A stretch of 39,449 nt of DNA, taken from the NCBI GenBank assembly GCA_021784555.1, contig JAJYHY010000032.1:1-39449 (forward strand), read 5' to 3'. The notes beneath the pieces were generated by a model that saw nothing but the letters and a program-made list of their open reading frames with translations, made no database searches and had not been told where the DNA came from. Below are positions 16,046 to 24,879 of this stretch, one piece after another. This DNA comes from a bacterium (lineage in GTDB: Bacteria; Verrucomicrobiota; Verrucomicrobiia; Limisphaerales; UBA8199). Position 1 is the stretch's first letter; the number at the start of each line of letters is the position of its first letter. The translations under genes and the position numbers were made by a program.

Positions 16046-19000
16046 ATGAACCTCGAATTGCCTGACCACACCGGTGAATCTTCCGGCAGCCTCGCCAAAT
16101 CCCGGTCCGCCGCCATTCTCTTGATTCTCGCTATTGCCAGCAGTGTCCTCGGCGCCTCCTCTCCCGATTACGTCACCCTCCGGGCAAAAGCCGAGAAGCT
16201 CTACCACGAGGATTCCTTCGCTCTTGCCCACCAGGCCTACGAGCAAGCCGCTGCCCTGCAATTGACCGCATTTCAGAAACGCTGGGTCGCTTTCCGCCTG
16301 GCGGACACCCTCTGGCGCGCACAAGCCGCCACCCAAACGGCTGATAACACGCTGCTGGAAAAGGCCCGTGCCGACCTCGAATCCCTGCTCCGCGAGACCA
16401 CACACGTCGAAGACCGCGACCGCGTCTGGGCGGAGGCGCAGGAGTCGCTGGCCGACTTCTTCTGGGCTCGCCGCTACAGTGGGGATTGGAATTCGGCCTG
16501 GCCGCATTACCAGAAGGCCCTGGATTGGTGGGCCGGCGCGCGCGACATCGACTTGGCCCGCCGCCGGTACTTGGGCATGGTCTGGAAGATGGCCCGGCCG
16601 CCGTGGGAGGGCGCCACGTATGGAATGTTTGGAGCCTACATCCCGCTGGACATTCTGCAGAACGCCCTCAAAGTCGCCGTTTCCCCAGATGACAAAGCCC
16701 ACGCCCATTACCTTATCGCCATGACCCTTCGCAACCAGGGCAGCCAGTGGGAGCGGCAGGCCCGCATCCCCGCCGAATTCGAAGCGGCTATCAAGCTTGG
16801 TCGCAAGAACCCATGGTACGACGACGCCCTCTTCAACTATGCCCAGTGGATGCTCTCCCAGGGCCGCCTCGTCCCGCTCGAAAACGGCGGCTGGACCCAG
16901 CAACCGGACTACACCAAGGCGCTGCAATTGCTCCGGCGGCTGACCAGCCAATACAAAAAGGGCGAGACCCGTTATTGGGAACAGGCCCAGTCTCAGATCA
17001 AAGACATCACCGGCCCCCAGGTCGGCGTGAACGTTCAGCACGTGTTCCTCCCAGGCTCGGAAATCCAATACGTTCTCACCTGGCGGAACGTGAAGCGCAT
17101 CGATCTGGCCCTCATCCCGGTGGACCTCAACAGAGACGTGGCTCTGAAGGAAAAGGAAGACTGGCTGCACTCGATTGACCTCGCCGGCATGGAGCGGCTC
17201 CGTTCCTGGAGTTGGAAGACCTCCGACCAAGGCGACCACAAGCCCGGCAGCCAGACCTTGCACCTGAAGGGCAAGCTCAAGCCGGGGGCTTACGTGCTCG
17301 AAGCTACCGGTGGTACAAAGACCGCCCGCGACCTCGTTCTCGTCTCGGATGCCACCCTCGTGCTGAAGGCCTCGGGTCACCGGGCCCTGGCCTATTTCTG
17401 CAACGCGCTCGATGGCGCGCCCATTCCAGGCGCCGCCGTCAAACTGTGGGAGCGATATGGTTTTTGGGACGGCAAACGCTGGGTGACCCGAATCCATCAA
17501 ACCCGGAAAGTTGCGGACACCAACGGAATCGCCATCCTTAAGCTGTGGCGGCCTGCCGACGCTCAAATGGGGATTTCTGATGAATTATTCGCCAGCGCCG
17601 GCATGAAGCATCGCCAAGCCTTCGCTCTGGCGACCAGCTCTCCCCCACCCAATAAGAACGAGATCTGGCGATTTTACGCCTTCACCGACCGCCCCGCCTA
17701 CCGTCCCAAGGAAACCGTCCACTGGAAATTCATCGCCCGTCAATACGACGGTTCGGTCTATTCCACGCCGGCGGACCAGATCATCCACATTCAGATTTAT
17801 GATCCTCGCAACGCCAAAGTCCTGGAACGTAACGTTACCCTCAACGCATTCGGCACCGCCTGGGGATCCCTTGACCTCACCGAAACGATGCCCCTGGGCG
17901 AATACCGCATCACCTTCCTGGACAAGGACAACCAGCACAATTTGGGTGGCGCCACCCTCTTCCGCCTCGAAGAATACAAACTGCCCGAATTCAAAGTCAC
18001 CGTGCGTACGCCCGAGGAGCATGGAAAGAAGAGGGCCTTCCGGCTGGGCGAGCGGGTCAAAGTGACTATCCAGGCCGATTATTATTTTGGCGGTCCCGTG
18101 GCCAACGCCAATGTGGAAGTCCTCGTCCATCAAAGGCCGTTTTACCATTTCTGGCATCAGCCCCGTGCCTACCCCTGGTTTTATGATGACATAGACAATC
18201 CACAGTCGCGCTGGAATCGCTGGTATGGTGGCGAGGGCCAGATCGTCAAACGCGAAACCCTCAAGACCGACGCCACCGGCAAAGCCACCCTCACTTTCGA
18301 CACCCCGGCCGACAGCCGCCAGGATCTCGAATATCGCATCGAAGCGCGCGTGACCGACGCCAGCCGGCGCGAAATCACCGGCGACGGCGCAGTCCGCGTC
18401 ACCCGCCAGCGTTACTACGTCTATGCCAACCCGGAGCACTATTTGTATCGGCCTCAAGACAAGGTGACCATCGATTTCAAGGCCCTCGACGCCAACGACC
18501 AGCCCGTCAAAACGGATGGCATCGTCAAGGTCACCCGCGACCGCTGGCTCGAAGTCTGGCTCGCCCCCGATGGCCGCGAGGTCAAAGGCGAAGAGCTGCG
18601 ACGGCTCCAAAGCCAGGCCGCCATTTTCCCGCCCCTGCCCCAACCAGGCCGGCCCGGCTGGCAGCTCAAATTCAAGGGCTACGAGCATGACGAAATCCTC
18701 ACCCGCACCCTCACCACCGATACCAACGGCCTCGCCACTCTCACCTTCACCCCGGAACGCGACGGCTATTACCGCATCGCCTGGACTAGCGAAGACTCGG
18801 CGGGCAATGAGCCGGAGCCTTCTTATCCAATGCTCCCCCCCCCGCCCATCACCGCCCAGACCACCGTCTGGGTCGCCACCGGCGCCACCACCGAGCTTGG
18901 CTACCGTTATGGCGGCGTCCAGATCATCACCGACAAGGACACCTTCCACGTCGGCCAAAAAGCGCCGGTGATGCTCGTTTCGCCCGCCAACGATCGTTAT

Positions 19001-22000
19001 ATCCTCTTCACCGTCGAGGGCCAGAACCTCTACAACTATCAACTCATCCACCTCGGCGGCACGGTGAAGCTCGTCGAGTTGCCTATCGAGGAGAAGCACG
19101 TCCCGAACATCTTCCTCAGGGCAACCCTCGTCAGCGACCGCCAGATCTTCACCGATTCCAAACAGATCGTTGTCCCGCCGGTCAAGAACTTCATCACTGT
19201 TGATGTCAAACCCGACCGCGCCCAATACGAACCGCGCGACCAAGGCACCTTCACCATCACCACTCGCAATGACCAGGGCAAACCAGTCTCCGCGGAAGTC
19301 GCCTTTGGCCTGGCAGACGAATCAGTCTTCTACATCCAGCAGGATTACGCCGGCGACCCGCGCCAGTTCTTCTTCGGAACCAAACGCTCCCTCACCGTCC
19401 AAACCTCCAGCACCATGAACCAGAAGAGCTACGCCGAACTCGTCCGGGACCAAAAGGGCGAACTGATCGACGAGCGCGATCTCGCCCTCCGGATGGCCGA
19501 ACAGAGCCGGAGTTCAGTGGCCAAGGGCTTTCCCGGCGCTGAACGGGATCGATTCGTGACGCGCTCAGGGGGAACGGAGCTCGAAGCACTGCGTGAACTC
19601 GGCCTGTCCACCGGGGAGAGCATTGCCGTCGGCGGCATTGGTGGTGGCTTCGCAGCCAACCATGCCACCGCCAAACCGATGTTCTTGAGACGCTATGGCC
19701 TCAACGGCGGTTCCTACTATGGCGGAGCCGCCTATGGTGGATACGCCGCAGCCCCCGCCGACATGGTGCAGGCCGGCAGGCCCGCGGCCTCAGAGCCCTT
19801 TGTGCAAGTCCGCAGCGATTTCCGCTCCACCGCCTTCTGGCAGCCCGATATCATAACCGACGGCAACGGCCAGGCCACGGTGACAGTCAAGTACCCCGAT
19901 TCCCTGACCACCTGGAAGGCCACCGCCCGCGCCGTCTCCAAGGCCAACCAGTTCGGAATCGGCGACGCCTCCACCCGCACCAAAATGCCCCTCATTGTCC
20001 GGCTGGAGGCCCCATGCTTCTTTGTGGTCGGCGACACCGTCACCCTCTCCGCGGTCGCAAACAACAACACCGACAAGGCGCTCGACGTGAAGGTCTCACT
20101 CCAGAGCACCGGCGGCCTGGACCTCAACCAACACAACGGAGACGACCCTGACCGCAATCTAACCGTGCCTCCCAACGGAGAAGCCCGGGCAGATTGGACC
20201 GCGCGCGTCGTCTCCCCAGGCGAGGTCAAGCTCAAAGCCACCGCCCGCGGCGGCCAGTATGCCGATGCCATGGAGAAATCGTATCCCGTCTATGAGCATG
20301 GCATCGAAAAACTCATTGCTGAATCCGGCAAGACGCGCGCGGATAATACAGTCGTGACACTCGATTTGCCCTCCGCCCGGAAATCCAGCTCCACCACCCT
20401 GAGCGTCCAGATCACTCCGAGCCTAGCCGTCACCATGCTCGACGCCTTGCCCTATCTCATCGGCTATCCCTACGGCTGCACCGAGCAGACCATGAGCCGG
20501 TTCCTCCCCGCCGCCATCACCGCCAAGACCCTCAAAGACCTCGGCATTAAACCCAACGAGGTCATGGGCCGCGTCTTTGGCGGCATCGAGCCTGCTCACG
20601 CCGGCGCCACTCATCCTCGGGGCAAGAAGAACCTCGCCGAACTCAACCGCATCATCAAAGCCGGCCTGGACCGTCTCTGGGATTTCCAACACGCCGACGG
20701 CGGCTGGGGCTGGTGGAAGCAGGGCGAAACGGACCAGTGGATGACCGCTTACGTCGTCTGGGGCCTTGCCCTGGCGCGCGAAGCCGGCATCGAAATCCGG
20801 CAAGACGCGTTTGCTCGCGCCGCACGTTACCTGGACCAGCACCTGGTCGAAGAAGAGGAGAATCCGGATATGCAGGCCTGGATGCTCCACGCCCTCGCCG
20901 CCGCTGACGGTCCCGCCGGCGCTGCCAAACCCTCCGCTTTCCAAACCACTGCCTTCAACAATCTCTGGGCCAAGCGCGACCAACTCAACGCCTACACTCG
21001 CGCCCTGTTCGCCTTGGCCGCTCATCGCTTCGGCTACACCGCCCGGGCCAAAATCCTCATCCGCAATCTCGAAAACGGCGTCAAATTCGACAACCGCCCC
21101 AATTCCTCTGTCCTCGTCTCAGGTCCGTCCCGCACCTCCCAGCCGGCCAACTCCGTCCTCGCCACTGCTCATTGGGGCGAAGACGGCATCTATTGGCACT
21201 GGTCCGAAGGTGGCGTCGAGGCCACCGCCTTCGCCCTGCGCGCGCTCGTGGCCATCGATCCGCAAGACAAGCTCGTTGAACCGGTCACCAACTGGCTCAT
21301 CAAAAACCGCCGCGGCGCCCAATGGAACAGCACCCGCGACACCGCCATCGTTGTGCTCGCCTTGAACGACTACCTGCGGGCCAGCGGCGAGCTCCAGGCC
21401 AACGTCGAATACGCCCTTTCCGTCAACGGCACCCCAGTCGCCACCAATCGCGTCAGCGGCGAGGATGTCTTCAACGCCCCCAGCCGTTTCACGGTCGATC
21501 CCAAGCTCATCCAGGACCACAATGACATCCGTATCACCCGCCTGCACGGCGACAACCCTCTCTATTTTTCGGTCGAGGTCCGCTTTTTCTCCCAAGAAGA
21601 CCCGATTACTCCCGCCGGCAACGAGCTATTCGTCAAGCGCCAGTATTTCAAACTCGTCCCCCGCCCGACCTTGCTCAAGGGCTACGTCTATGATCGGGTG
21701 CCGCTCCACGACGGCGATTCCGTCCAGAGCGGCCAGCGCGTGGAGACCGTTCTCACCATCGATGCCAAGAACAACTACGAATACCTCCTGTTCGAAGACC
21801 TGAAACCCGCCGGCTTCGAGAGCGTGCAGGTGCGCAGCGGCGAACCCCTCTACGCCCGCGAACTCAAATCCGGCGCCCTCCACCACCGCTTCGACGGCAA
21901 GCGCCGCAACCAAACCGGCGCCGCGGGGCGTAACTCGCAGTCCGAGGCAGTCGCCTCTTCCTCTCGGCTCCTAACGCCCGCCATGGTCCCAATTCCCCAA

Positions 22001-22255
22001 CCTTCCCCGGGCGATGAGGACTACACCGGGCGCACGCGTTGGGTGTACGAGGAACTCCGCGACCGCAAGGTGGCCCTCTTCCTGGACAAGTTGCCCCAAG
22101 GCGTGTGGGAGATCCGCTACGCCTTTAGAGCGGAAGTGCCGGGCCGATTCCACGCCCTGCCTGCGCTGGGCCGCGCGATGTACGTGCCCGAACTCCGCTG
22201 CAACAGCGCCGAACTGCGGCTCAGGGTGACGGACGCGCCCAAACCGCCCCGCTGA
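16046..22255 (+). CDS. Thioester-containing alpha-2-macroglobulin family protein
   Basis: About 2069 aa from the ATG at 16046, chosen because it is the nearest before a signal peptide ('AAILLILAIASSVLGASS'); the frame is open to 15959. Bacterial alpha-2-macroglobulins trap proteases in the periplasm. The N-terminal ~250 residues are helical and TPR-like. Beta-sandwich MG domains follow ('DRPAYRPKETVHWKF', 'PLGEYRITFLDKDNQHNLGG'). A Gly/Tyr/Ala-rich loop ('GLNGGSYYGGAAYGGYAAAP', about residues 1212-1231) sits where a bait region would be. Then comes 'FRSTAFWQPDIITDGNGQAT'. The thioester motif is 'GYPYGCTEQTMSRF', with Cys at codon 20477-20479 and Gln three residues on. The helical toroid has 'DGGWGWWKQGETDQWMTAYV'. 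No pbpC-type partner is adjacent. Confidence 0.94.
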   Translation: MNLELPDHTGESSGSLAKSRSAAILLILAIASSVLGASSPDYVTLRAKAEKLYHEDSFALAHQAYEQAAALQLTAFQKRWVAFRLADTLWRAQAATQTADNTLLEKARADLESLLRETTHVEDRDRVWAEAQESLADFFWARRYSGDWNSAWPHYQKALDWWAGARDIDLARRRYLGMVWKMARPPWEGATYGMFGAYIPLDILQNALKVAVSPDDKAHAHYLIAMTLRNQGSQWERQARIPAEFEAAIKLGRKNPWYDDALFNYAQWMLSQGRLVPLENGGWTQQPDYTKALQLLRRLTSQYKKGETRYWEQAQSQIKDITGPQVGVNVQHVFLPGSEIQYVLTWRNVKRIDLALIPVDLNRDVALKEKEDWLHSIDLAGMERLRSWSWKTSDQGDHKPGSQTLHLKGKLKPGAYVLEATGGTKTARDLVLVSDATLVLKASGHRALAYFCNALDGAPIPGAAVKLWERYGFWDGKRWVTRIHQTRKVADTNGIAILKLWRPADAQMGISDELFASAGMKHRQAFALATSSPPPNKNEIWRFYAFTDRPAYRPKETVHWKFIARQYDGSVYSTPADQIIHIQIYDPRNAKVLERNVTLNAFGTAWGSLDLTETMPLGEYRITFLDKDNQHNLGGATLFRLEEYKLPEFKVTVRTPEEHGKKRAFRLGERVKVTIQADYYFGGPVANANVEVLVHQRPFYHFWHQPRAYPWFYDDIDNPQSRWNRWYGGEGQIVKRETLKTDATGKATLTFDTPADSRQDLEYRIEARVTDASRREITGDGAVRVTRQRYYVYANPEHYLYRPQDKVTIDFKALDANDQPVKTDGIVKVTRDRWLEVWLAPDGREVKGEELRRLQSQAAIFPPLPQPGRPGWQLKFKGYEHDEILTRTLTTDTNGLATLTFTPERDGYYRIAWTSEDSAGNEPEPSYPMLPPPPITAQTTVWVATGATTELGYRYGGVQIITDKDTFHVGQKAPVMLVSPANDRYILFTVEGQNLYNYQLIHLGGTVKLVELPIEEKHVPNIFLRATLVSDRQIFTDSKQIVVPPVKNFITVDVKPDRAQYEPRDQGTFTITTRNDQGKPVSAEVAFGLADESVFYIQQDYAGDPRQFFFGTKRSLTVQTSSTMNQKSYAELVRDQKGELIDERDLALRMAEQSRSSVAKGFPGAERDRFVTRSGGTELEALRELGLSTGESIAVGGIGGGFAANHATAKPMFLRRYGLNGGSYYGGAAYGGYAAAPADMVQAGRPAASEPFVQVRSDFRSTAFWQPDIITDGNGQATVTVKYPDSLTTWKATARAVSKANQFGIGDASTRTKMPLIVRLEAPCFFVVGDTVTLSAVANNNTDKALDVKVSLQSTGGLDLNQHNGDDPDRNLTVPPNGEARADWTARVVSPGEVKLKATARGGQYADAMEKSYPVYEHGIEKLIAESGKTRADNTVVTLDLPSARKSSSTTLSVQITPSLAVTMLDALPYLIGYPYGCTEQTMSRFLPAAITAKTLKDLGIKPNEVMGRVFGGIEPAHAGATHPRGKKNLAELNRIIKAGLDRLWDFQHADGGWGWWKQGETDQWMTAYVVWGLALAREAGIEIRQDAFARAARYLDQHLVEEEENPDMQAWMLHALAAADGPAGAAKPSAFQTTAFNNLWAKRDQLNAYTRALFALAAHRFGYTARAKILIRNLENGVKFDNRPNSSVLVSGPSRTSQPANSVLATAHWGEDGIYWHWSEGGVEATAFALRALVAIDPQDKLVEPVTNWLIKNRRGAQWNSTRDTAIVVLALNDYLRASGELQANVEYALSVNGTPVATNRVSGEDVFNAPSRFTVDPKLIQDHNDIRITRLHGDNPLYFSVEVRFFSQEDPITPAGNELFVKRQYFKLVPRPTLLKGYVYDRVPLHDGDSVQSGQRVETVLTIDAKNNYEYLLFEDLKPAGFESVQVRSGEPLYARELKSGALHHRFDGKRRNQTGAAGRNSQSEAVASSSRLLTPAMVPIPQPSPGDEDYTGRTRWVYEELRDRKVALFLDKLPQGVWEIRYAFRAEVPGRFHALPALGRAMYVPELRCNSAELRLRVTDAPKPPR

Positions 22256-22295
22256 CGCCACTGTTCGACGGGCTGATCCCTCGACGGACATGGCC

Positions 22296-22427
22296 CTATT
22301 CTCCAAGCGCCCTGAGGTCATCGAGGTCCTTGGGTCGGGAGCAGGCACGCTTGTTCCGGACCAGATTGTCAAGAATATCTGGCGAGAAGTGGGACGCCTC
22401 TATGCCGCTTTTTGGCTGGTGTGGCAT
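22296..22427 (-). pseudogene. C-terminal stump of a nucleotidyltransferase-like gene
   Basis: An open frame of 43 codons, too short to be noticed by length. It reads 'SPDILDNLVRNKRACSRPKD' and then 'LDDLRALGE' before a stop at 22298-22296. The 'NKRA..RPKDLDDLRAL' pattern is the C-terminal tail of small MNT/AbiEii-like nucleotidyltransferases. The N-terminal catalytic part is missing. It overlaps the end of the next gene (22400-22597) on the same strand. In relatives I recall such a small gene beside a nucleotidyltransferase, so this may be the remains of a two-gene cassette. Confidence 0.5.
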
Positions 22428-22597
22428 GCCCGAACGTCGGCTTGCTTGCCGGGGAAGAGACGGTCCTTGATTTGCCGGGCCGCTCGCATTCGCTTCCGAG
22501 GAGTCATGCTTCTGTACTGTTGCCGTTCCCAGGCCTCGGCTTCCGCAAAACTTCGCGACTTCTTTACAACACGGTCCATATCTACTGAAATCAGCAT
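22400..22597 (-). CDS. Small conserved hypothetical protein (KSRSFAEAEAWE type)
   Basis: About 65 aa from the ATG at 22597 (22579 also possible; the frame reaches 22696). It reads 'VVKKSRSFAEAEAWERQQYR' followed by 'SMTPRKRMRAARQIKDRLFP'. The 'F.EAE.WE...Y..MTP..R...A..I..R.FG' pattern recurs in small proteins I associate with nucleotidyltransferase genes in verrucomicrobia. Function is unknown; by context it may be an antitoxin-like partner. No clear ribosome binding site. The C-terminal 'VRACHTSQKAA' is probably not native, since it runs into the nucleotidyltransferase stump. Confidence 0.6.
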   Translation of the reverse strand: MLISVDMDRVVKKSRSFAEAEAWERQQYRSMTPRKRMRAARQIKDRLFPGKQADVRACHTSQKAA

Positions 22598-22805
22598 ACT
22601 GGTTTTGGGGGGCTGCGGAAAGGCGAAAGGAAGGAACATTGAAATCGATGCGCAGAGGTCGAGCGACGGTGACCTCCAGGCGCCAAAACGGTTCATGTCA
22701 AGCGGCTATCTGAAATGTGAAGACGTGACCCCATTCAGGGTGCATTTCGCGGCATCGCGCCACGCGGAAGACTGCGCGCCCTACCCGGGCATGAAAGATG
22801 AGAGC

Positions 22806-24128
22806 CTAGAATTGGTCGCGCAGAGGGATCTCCTTGTAGCGCTTGTAACCTTCGTGTTCATTGAGCTTGTCCACAATCTCTTTGGAGTAGCCCAGGTCCA
22901 CGTCGGTTCGCTCGCCGGTGGCTGTGTCCTCTACGGTTCGTGTGCCGCGGATCATCTCGTCGAAATTGGCGTTGCACTTTTCCCGGACCCTCTCGGCATT
23001 TTGGCTTGACTTGAGATAACTCTCGAAGGCCTGGTTCCTTTCCTCCATCGACCTCTCGAAGCTGGCAAATCGCTGGTTCTGCGCGTTGATCATCTGCGCC
23101 GTGTTGGCCTGCACCGCGCCGGCATTCAAGTTCCAGGACTTGCAGATTTGAAGCATGAGGGGAAGCTCCCGATCGAACGTGGCATCAGGCGCCGCGGCAT
23201 AGCTCGTGTAAAAGCCCCAAGCCATCGCTCCAAGAGGATAGCATTCCATCCGGTCCCATTCGCGCAAGTGCTCGACTTTGGCCCCGGTCGTGCGCGTGAC
23301 CGCGCAATAGACCCACGCGGCGCGGCCGTAGGGCAACTGCGGTGTGTCGGGCCTGCTGGATATAATTCTGTCTAAGGTGACGGCCGGTCCGCCGCGGCGC
23401 TGGGACATGGCGCTGAGTTGCGGTGTGAGGTTGCGGATGGCTGTCGCCGGATCGCTGAACGGCGCCACCAGCATCGTGCCATACATCCTTGCCTGCGCCG
23501 CCATGAACGAGTTTGGCGTCATCACCTCCGCGCCGAGTCCCAAGCCGATCGTCTCTCCCGCCGGGCCGGTGGCCATCACGCTCCCAATGCTGTTGCCCCC
23601 GGTCAGCTTCCAGTCCGCTGGCAACCGGATCGTCCCGCTGCCACCGGGCAATGGGTGGACCACCCATCTGACCGGCAAGGGCAACCCGGTCATCAGGGCG
23701 GCCACTTCGGCTGGTGGGGCATCCGTCCGGTCATAGACGACGCTGACGGCGGCCCCGTGCTCGCCAACACCCGCCATAACCATGCCGTTCACGGCTTGCC
23801 CCTTCACTCGGGCGGTGAAAAAGGCCTGGCACTGCCGGTCTTTATCGTCGCCGAAAGCTCCGGTAATGGCCGGCTTCGAATCGAAGGTGTTCGTCAGGCC
23901 CCGCAGGCACGTCAGGGCTGCGGCTTTTGCCGACTTCACCCCGGGGAGGGAACGGAATAGGGTGCGGCCCAAGCCTTGGAAGGCCAGAACGGAATATCCT
24001 TTTGGGGGAGGTGTGGAGGCGCCTGCATCCTGTCCGGCCAGGGCACAGGGGACTGCCGATAGACAGGCAATTAAGGTTGATAGCAGCGCCCAGCAGGCAG
24101 TCGCCCAGGCTCTCTTCGCGCGGGACAT
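22806..24128 (-). CDS. Secreted/periplasmic hypothetical protein, conserved C-terminus
   Basis: About 440 aa from the ATG at 24128, chosen for the signal peptide that follows ('ACWALLSTLIACLSAVPCALAG'); an ATG at 24173 and the frame to 24275 remain possible. The mature part has 'GYSVLAFQGLGRTLFRSLPG', a Gly-rich middle ('GGSGTIRLPADWKLTGGNSI'), and a helical segment 'NTAQMINAQNQRFASFERSM' likely to form a coiled coil. The end, 'DLGYSKEIVDKLNEHEGYKR', is compact and looks conserved. I do not recognise a named family. It is transcribed away from the divergent gene at 24254. Confidence 0.7.
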   Translation of the reverse strand: MSRAKRAWATACWALLSTLIACLSAVPCALAGQDAGASTPPPKGYSVLAFQGLGRTLFRSLPGVKSAKAAALTCLRGLTNTFDSKPAITGAFGDDKDRQCQAFFTARVKGQAVNGMVMAGVGEHGAAVSVVYDRTDAPPAEVAALMTGLPLPVRWVVHPLPGGSGTIRLPADWKLTGGNSIGSVMATGPAGETIGLGLGAEVMTPNSFMAAQARMYGTMLVAPFSDPATAIRNLTPQLSAMSQRRGGPAVTLDRIISSRPDTPQLPYGRAAWVYCAVTRTTGAKVEHLREWDRMECYPLGAMAWGFYTSYAAAPDATFDRELPLMLQICKSWNLNAGAVQANTAQMINAQNQRFASFERSMEERNQAFESYLKSSQNAERVREKCNANFDEMIRGTRTVEDTATGERTDVDLGYSKEIVDKLNEHEGYKRYKEIPLRDQF

Positions 24129-24253
24129 GGCAATGGTGTTCACAAGCTTGTTGCAGTTGTTCGATAAGACCATTTTGCCACCGGACCGCCGCTTGTCAAA
24201 AGGTCTGCTTTGGCGGTTGCCAATCCTCCCCGCACCTGTCATGCTCGCGGGAC

Positions 24254-24874
24254 ATGACAAACCAACCCGATCCAATTCCGGACGATCCGCTCGGCCTCGA
24301 GCGCGCGGAGCGTGAAATCCGAATCGAGAAACTGCGCCGGGAAATCAAAGAGGTCACGGGCGAAGAATTCGCTAGCGGCAAGAGTGCCGAGTGTACTCCG
24401 GAACTGGAAGAGGCCTTTTTGGAGAATGTTCTGGCGCTGGAAGAGCAGGGTTTCGTCCGGCCTTTTGAGGTGCTGACGAGCGAGGGCTTCAACTTGCCTC
24501 CACCGGACGATCTGGACGACGCTGCCTTGACGGCAAAGCTCTGGGAGTTAATTGGAGTGCTCGCCCGGCACCGATTGTTTCTTAGCAGCACCGACCATCT
24601 GAGCGATCGGGCGCTGTACGCCTGGCTCTGGGCGGATGCCCTGCGTGAGGAACTAATGGGGTTTGGCCTGCCGCCCGGCAATTGCTTCCTCGACGTGCTA
24701 GGCTCGTGCGGCGAAGACGATATGCTCCTGCGAATGCGCTATTACGCCGACGAAACTGAGCGGGCGCGATTTGCCGCCGATTTCCCGGATCTTCCAATGC
24801 CGCCACGCGAAAAGCCCCCCTTCGACCGCGACCGGCGCCTCCCCAAGGCGGAGTGGAACGAACACGAGTCCTGA
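24254..24874 (+). CDS. Conserved hypothetical protein (DDPLGLERAEREIR type)
   Basis: 206 aa from the ATG at 24254. The frame is open to 23927 but that part is antisense to the previous gene. It begins 'MTNQPDPIPDDPLGLERAER', then 'LDDAALTAKLWELIGVLARH' and 'LFLSSTDHLSDRALYAWLWA', and ends with acidic and Pro-rich motifs ('MPPREKPPFDRDRRLPK'). I recall this as a verrucomicrobial conserved protein without known function. It is acidic, with no signal peptide or membrane segment, so probably cytoplasmic. It converges with the next gene, whose stop is 5 bp from its own. Confidence 0.75.
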   Translation: MTNQPDPIPDDPLGLERAEREIRIEKLRREIKEVTGEEFASGKSAECTPELEEAFLENVLALEEQGFVRPFEVLTSEGFNLPPPDDLDDAALTAKLWELIGVLARHRLFLSSTDHLSDRALYAWLWADALREELMGFGLPPGNCFLDVLGSCGEDDMLLRMRYYADETERARFAADFPDLPMPPREKPPFDRDRRLPKAEWNEHES

Positions 24875-24879
24875 GACAC

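Noticed and set aside
16031-17566. 511-aa open frame opposite the alpha-2-macroglobulin gene
   Set aside because: Shadow frame; codon pattern follows the sense gene, no recognisable motif.
17585-19243. 552-aa open frame opposite the alpha-2-macroglobulin gene
   Set aside because: Shadow frame rich in Asp, Val and Gly arising from the complementary codon bias.
22290-23009. 239-aa plus-strand open frame
   Set aside because: Antisense to the small gene, the nucleotidyltransferase stump and the 3' end of the hypothetical gene, all better supported.
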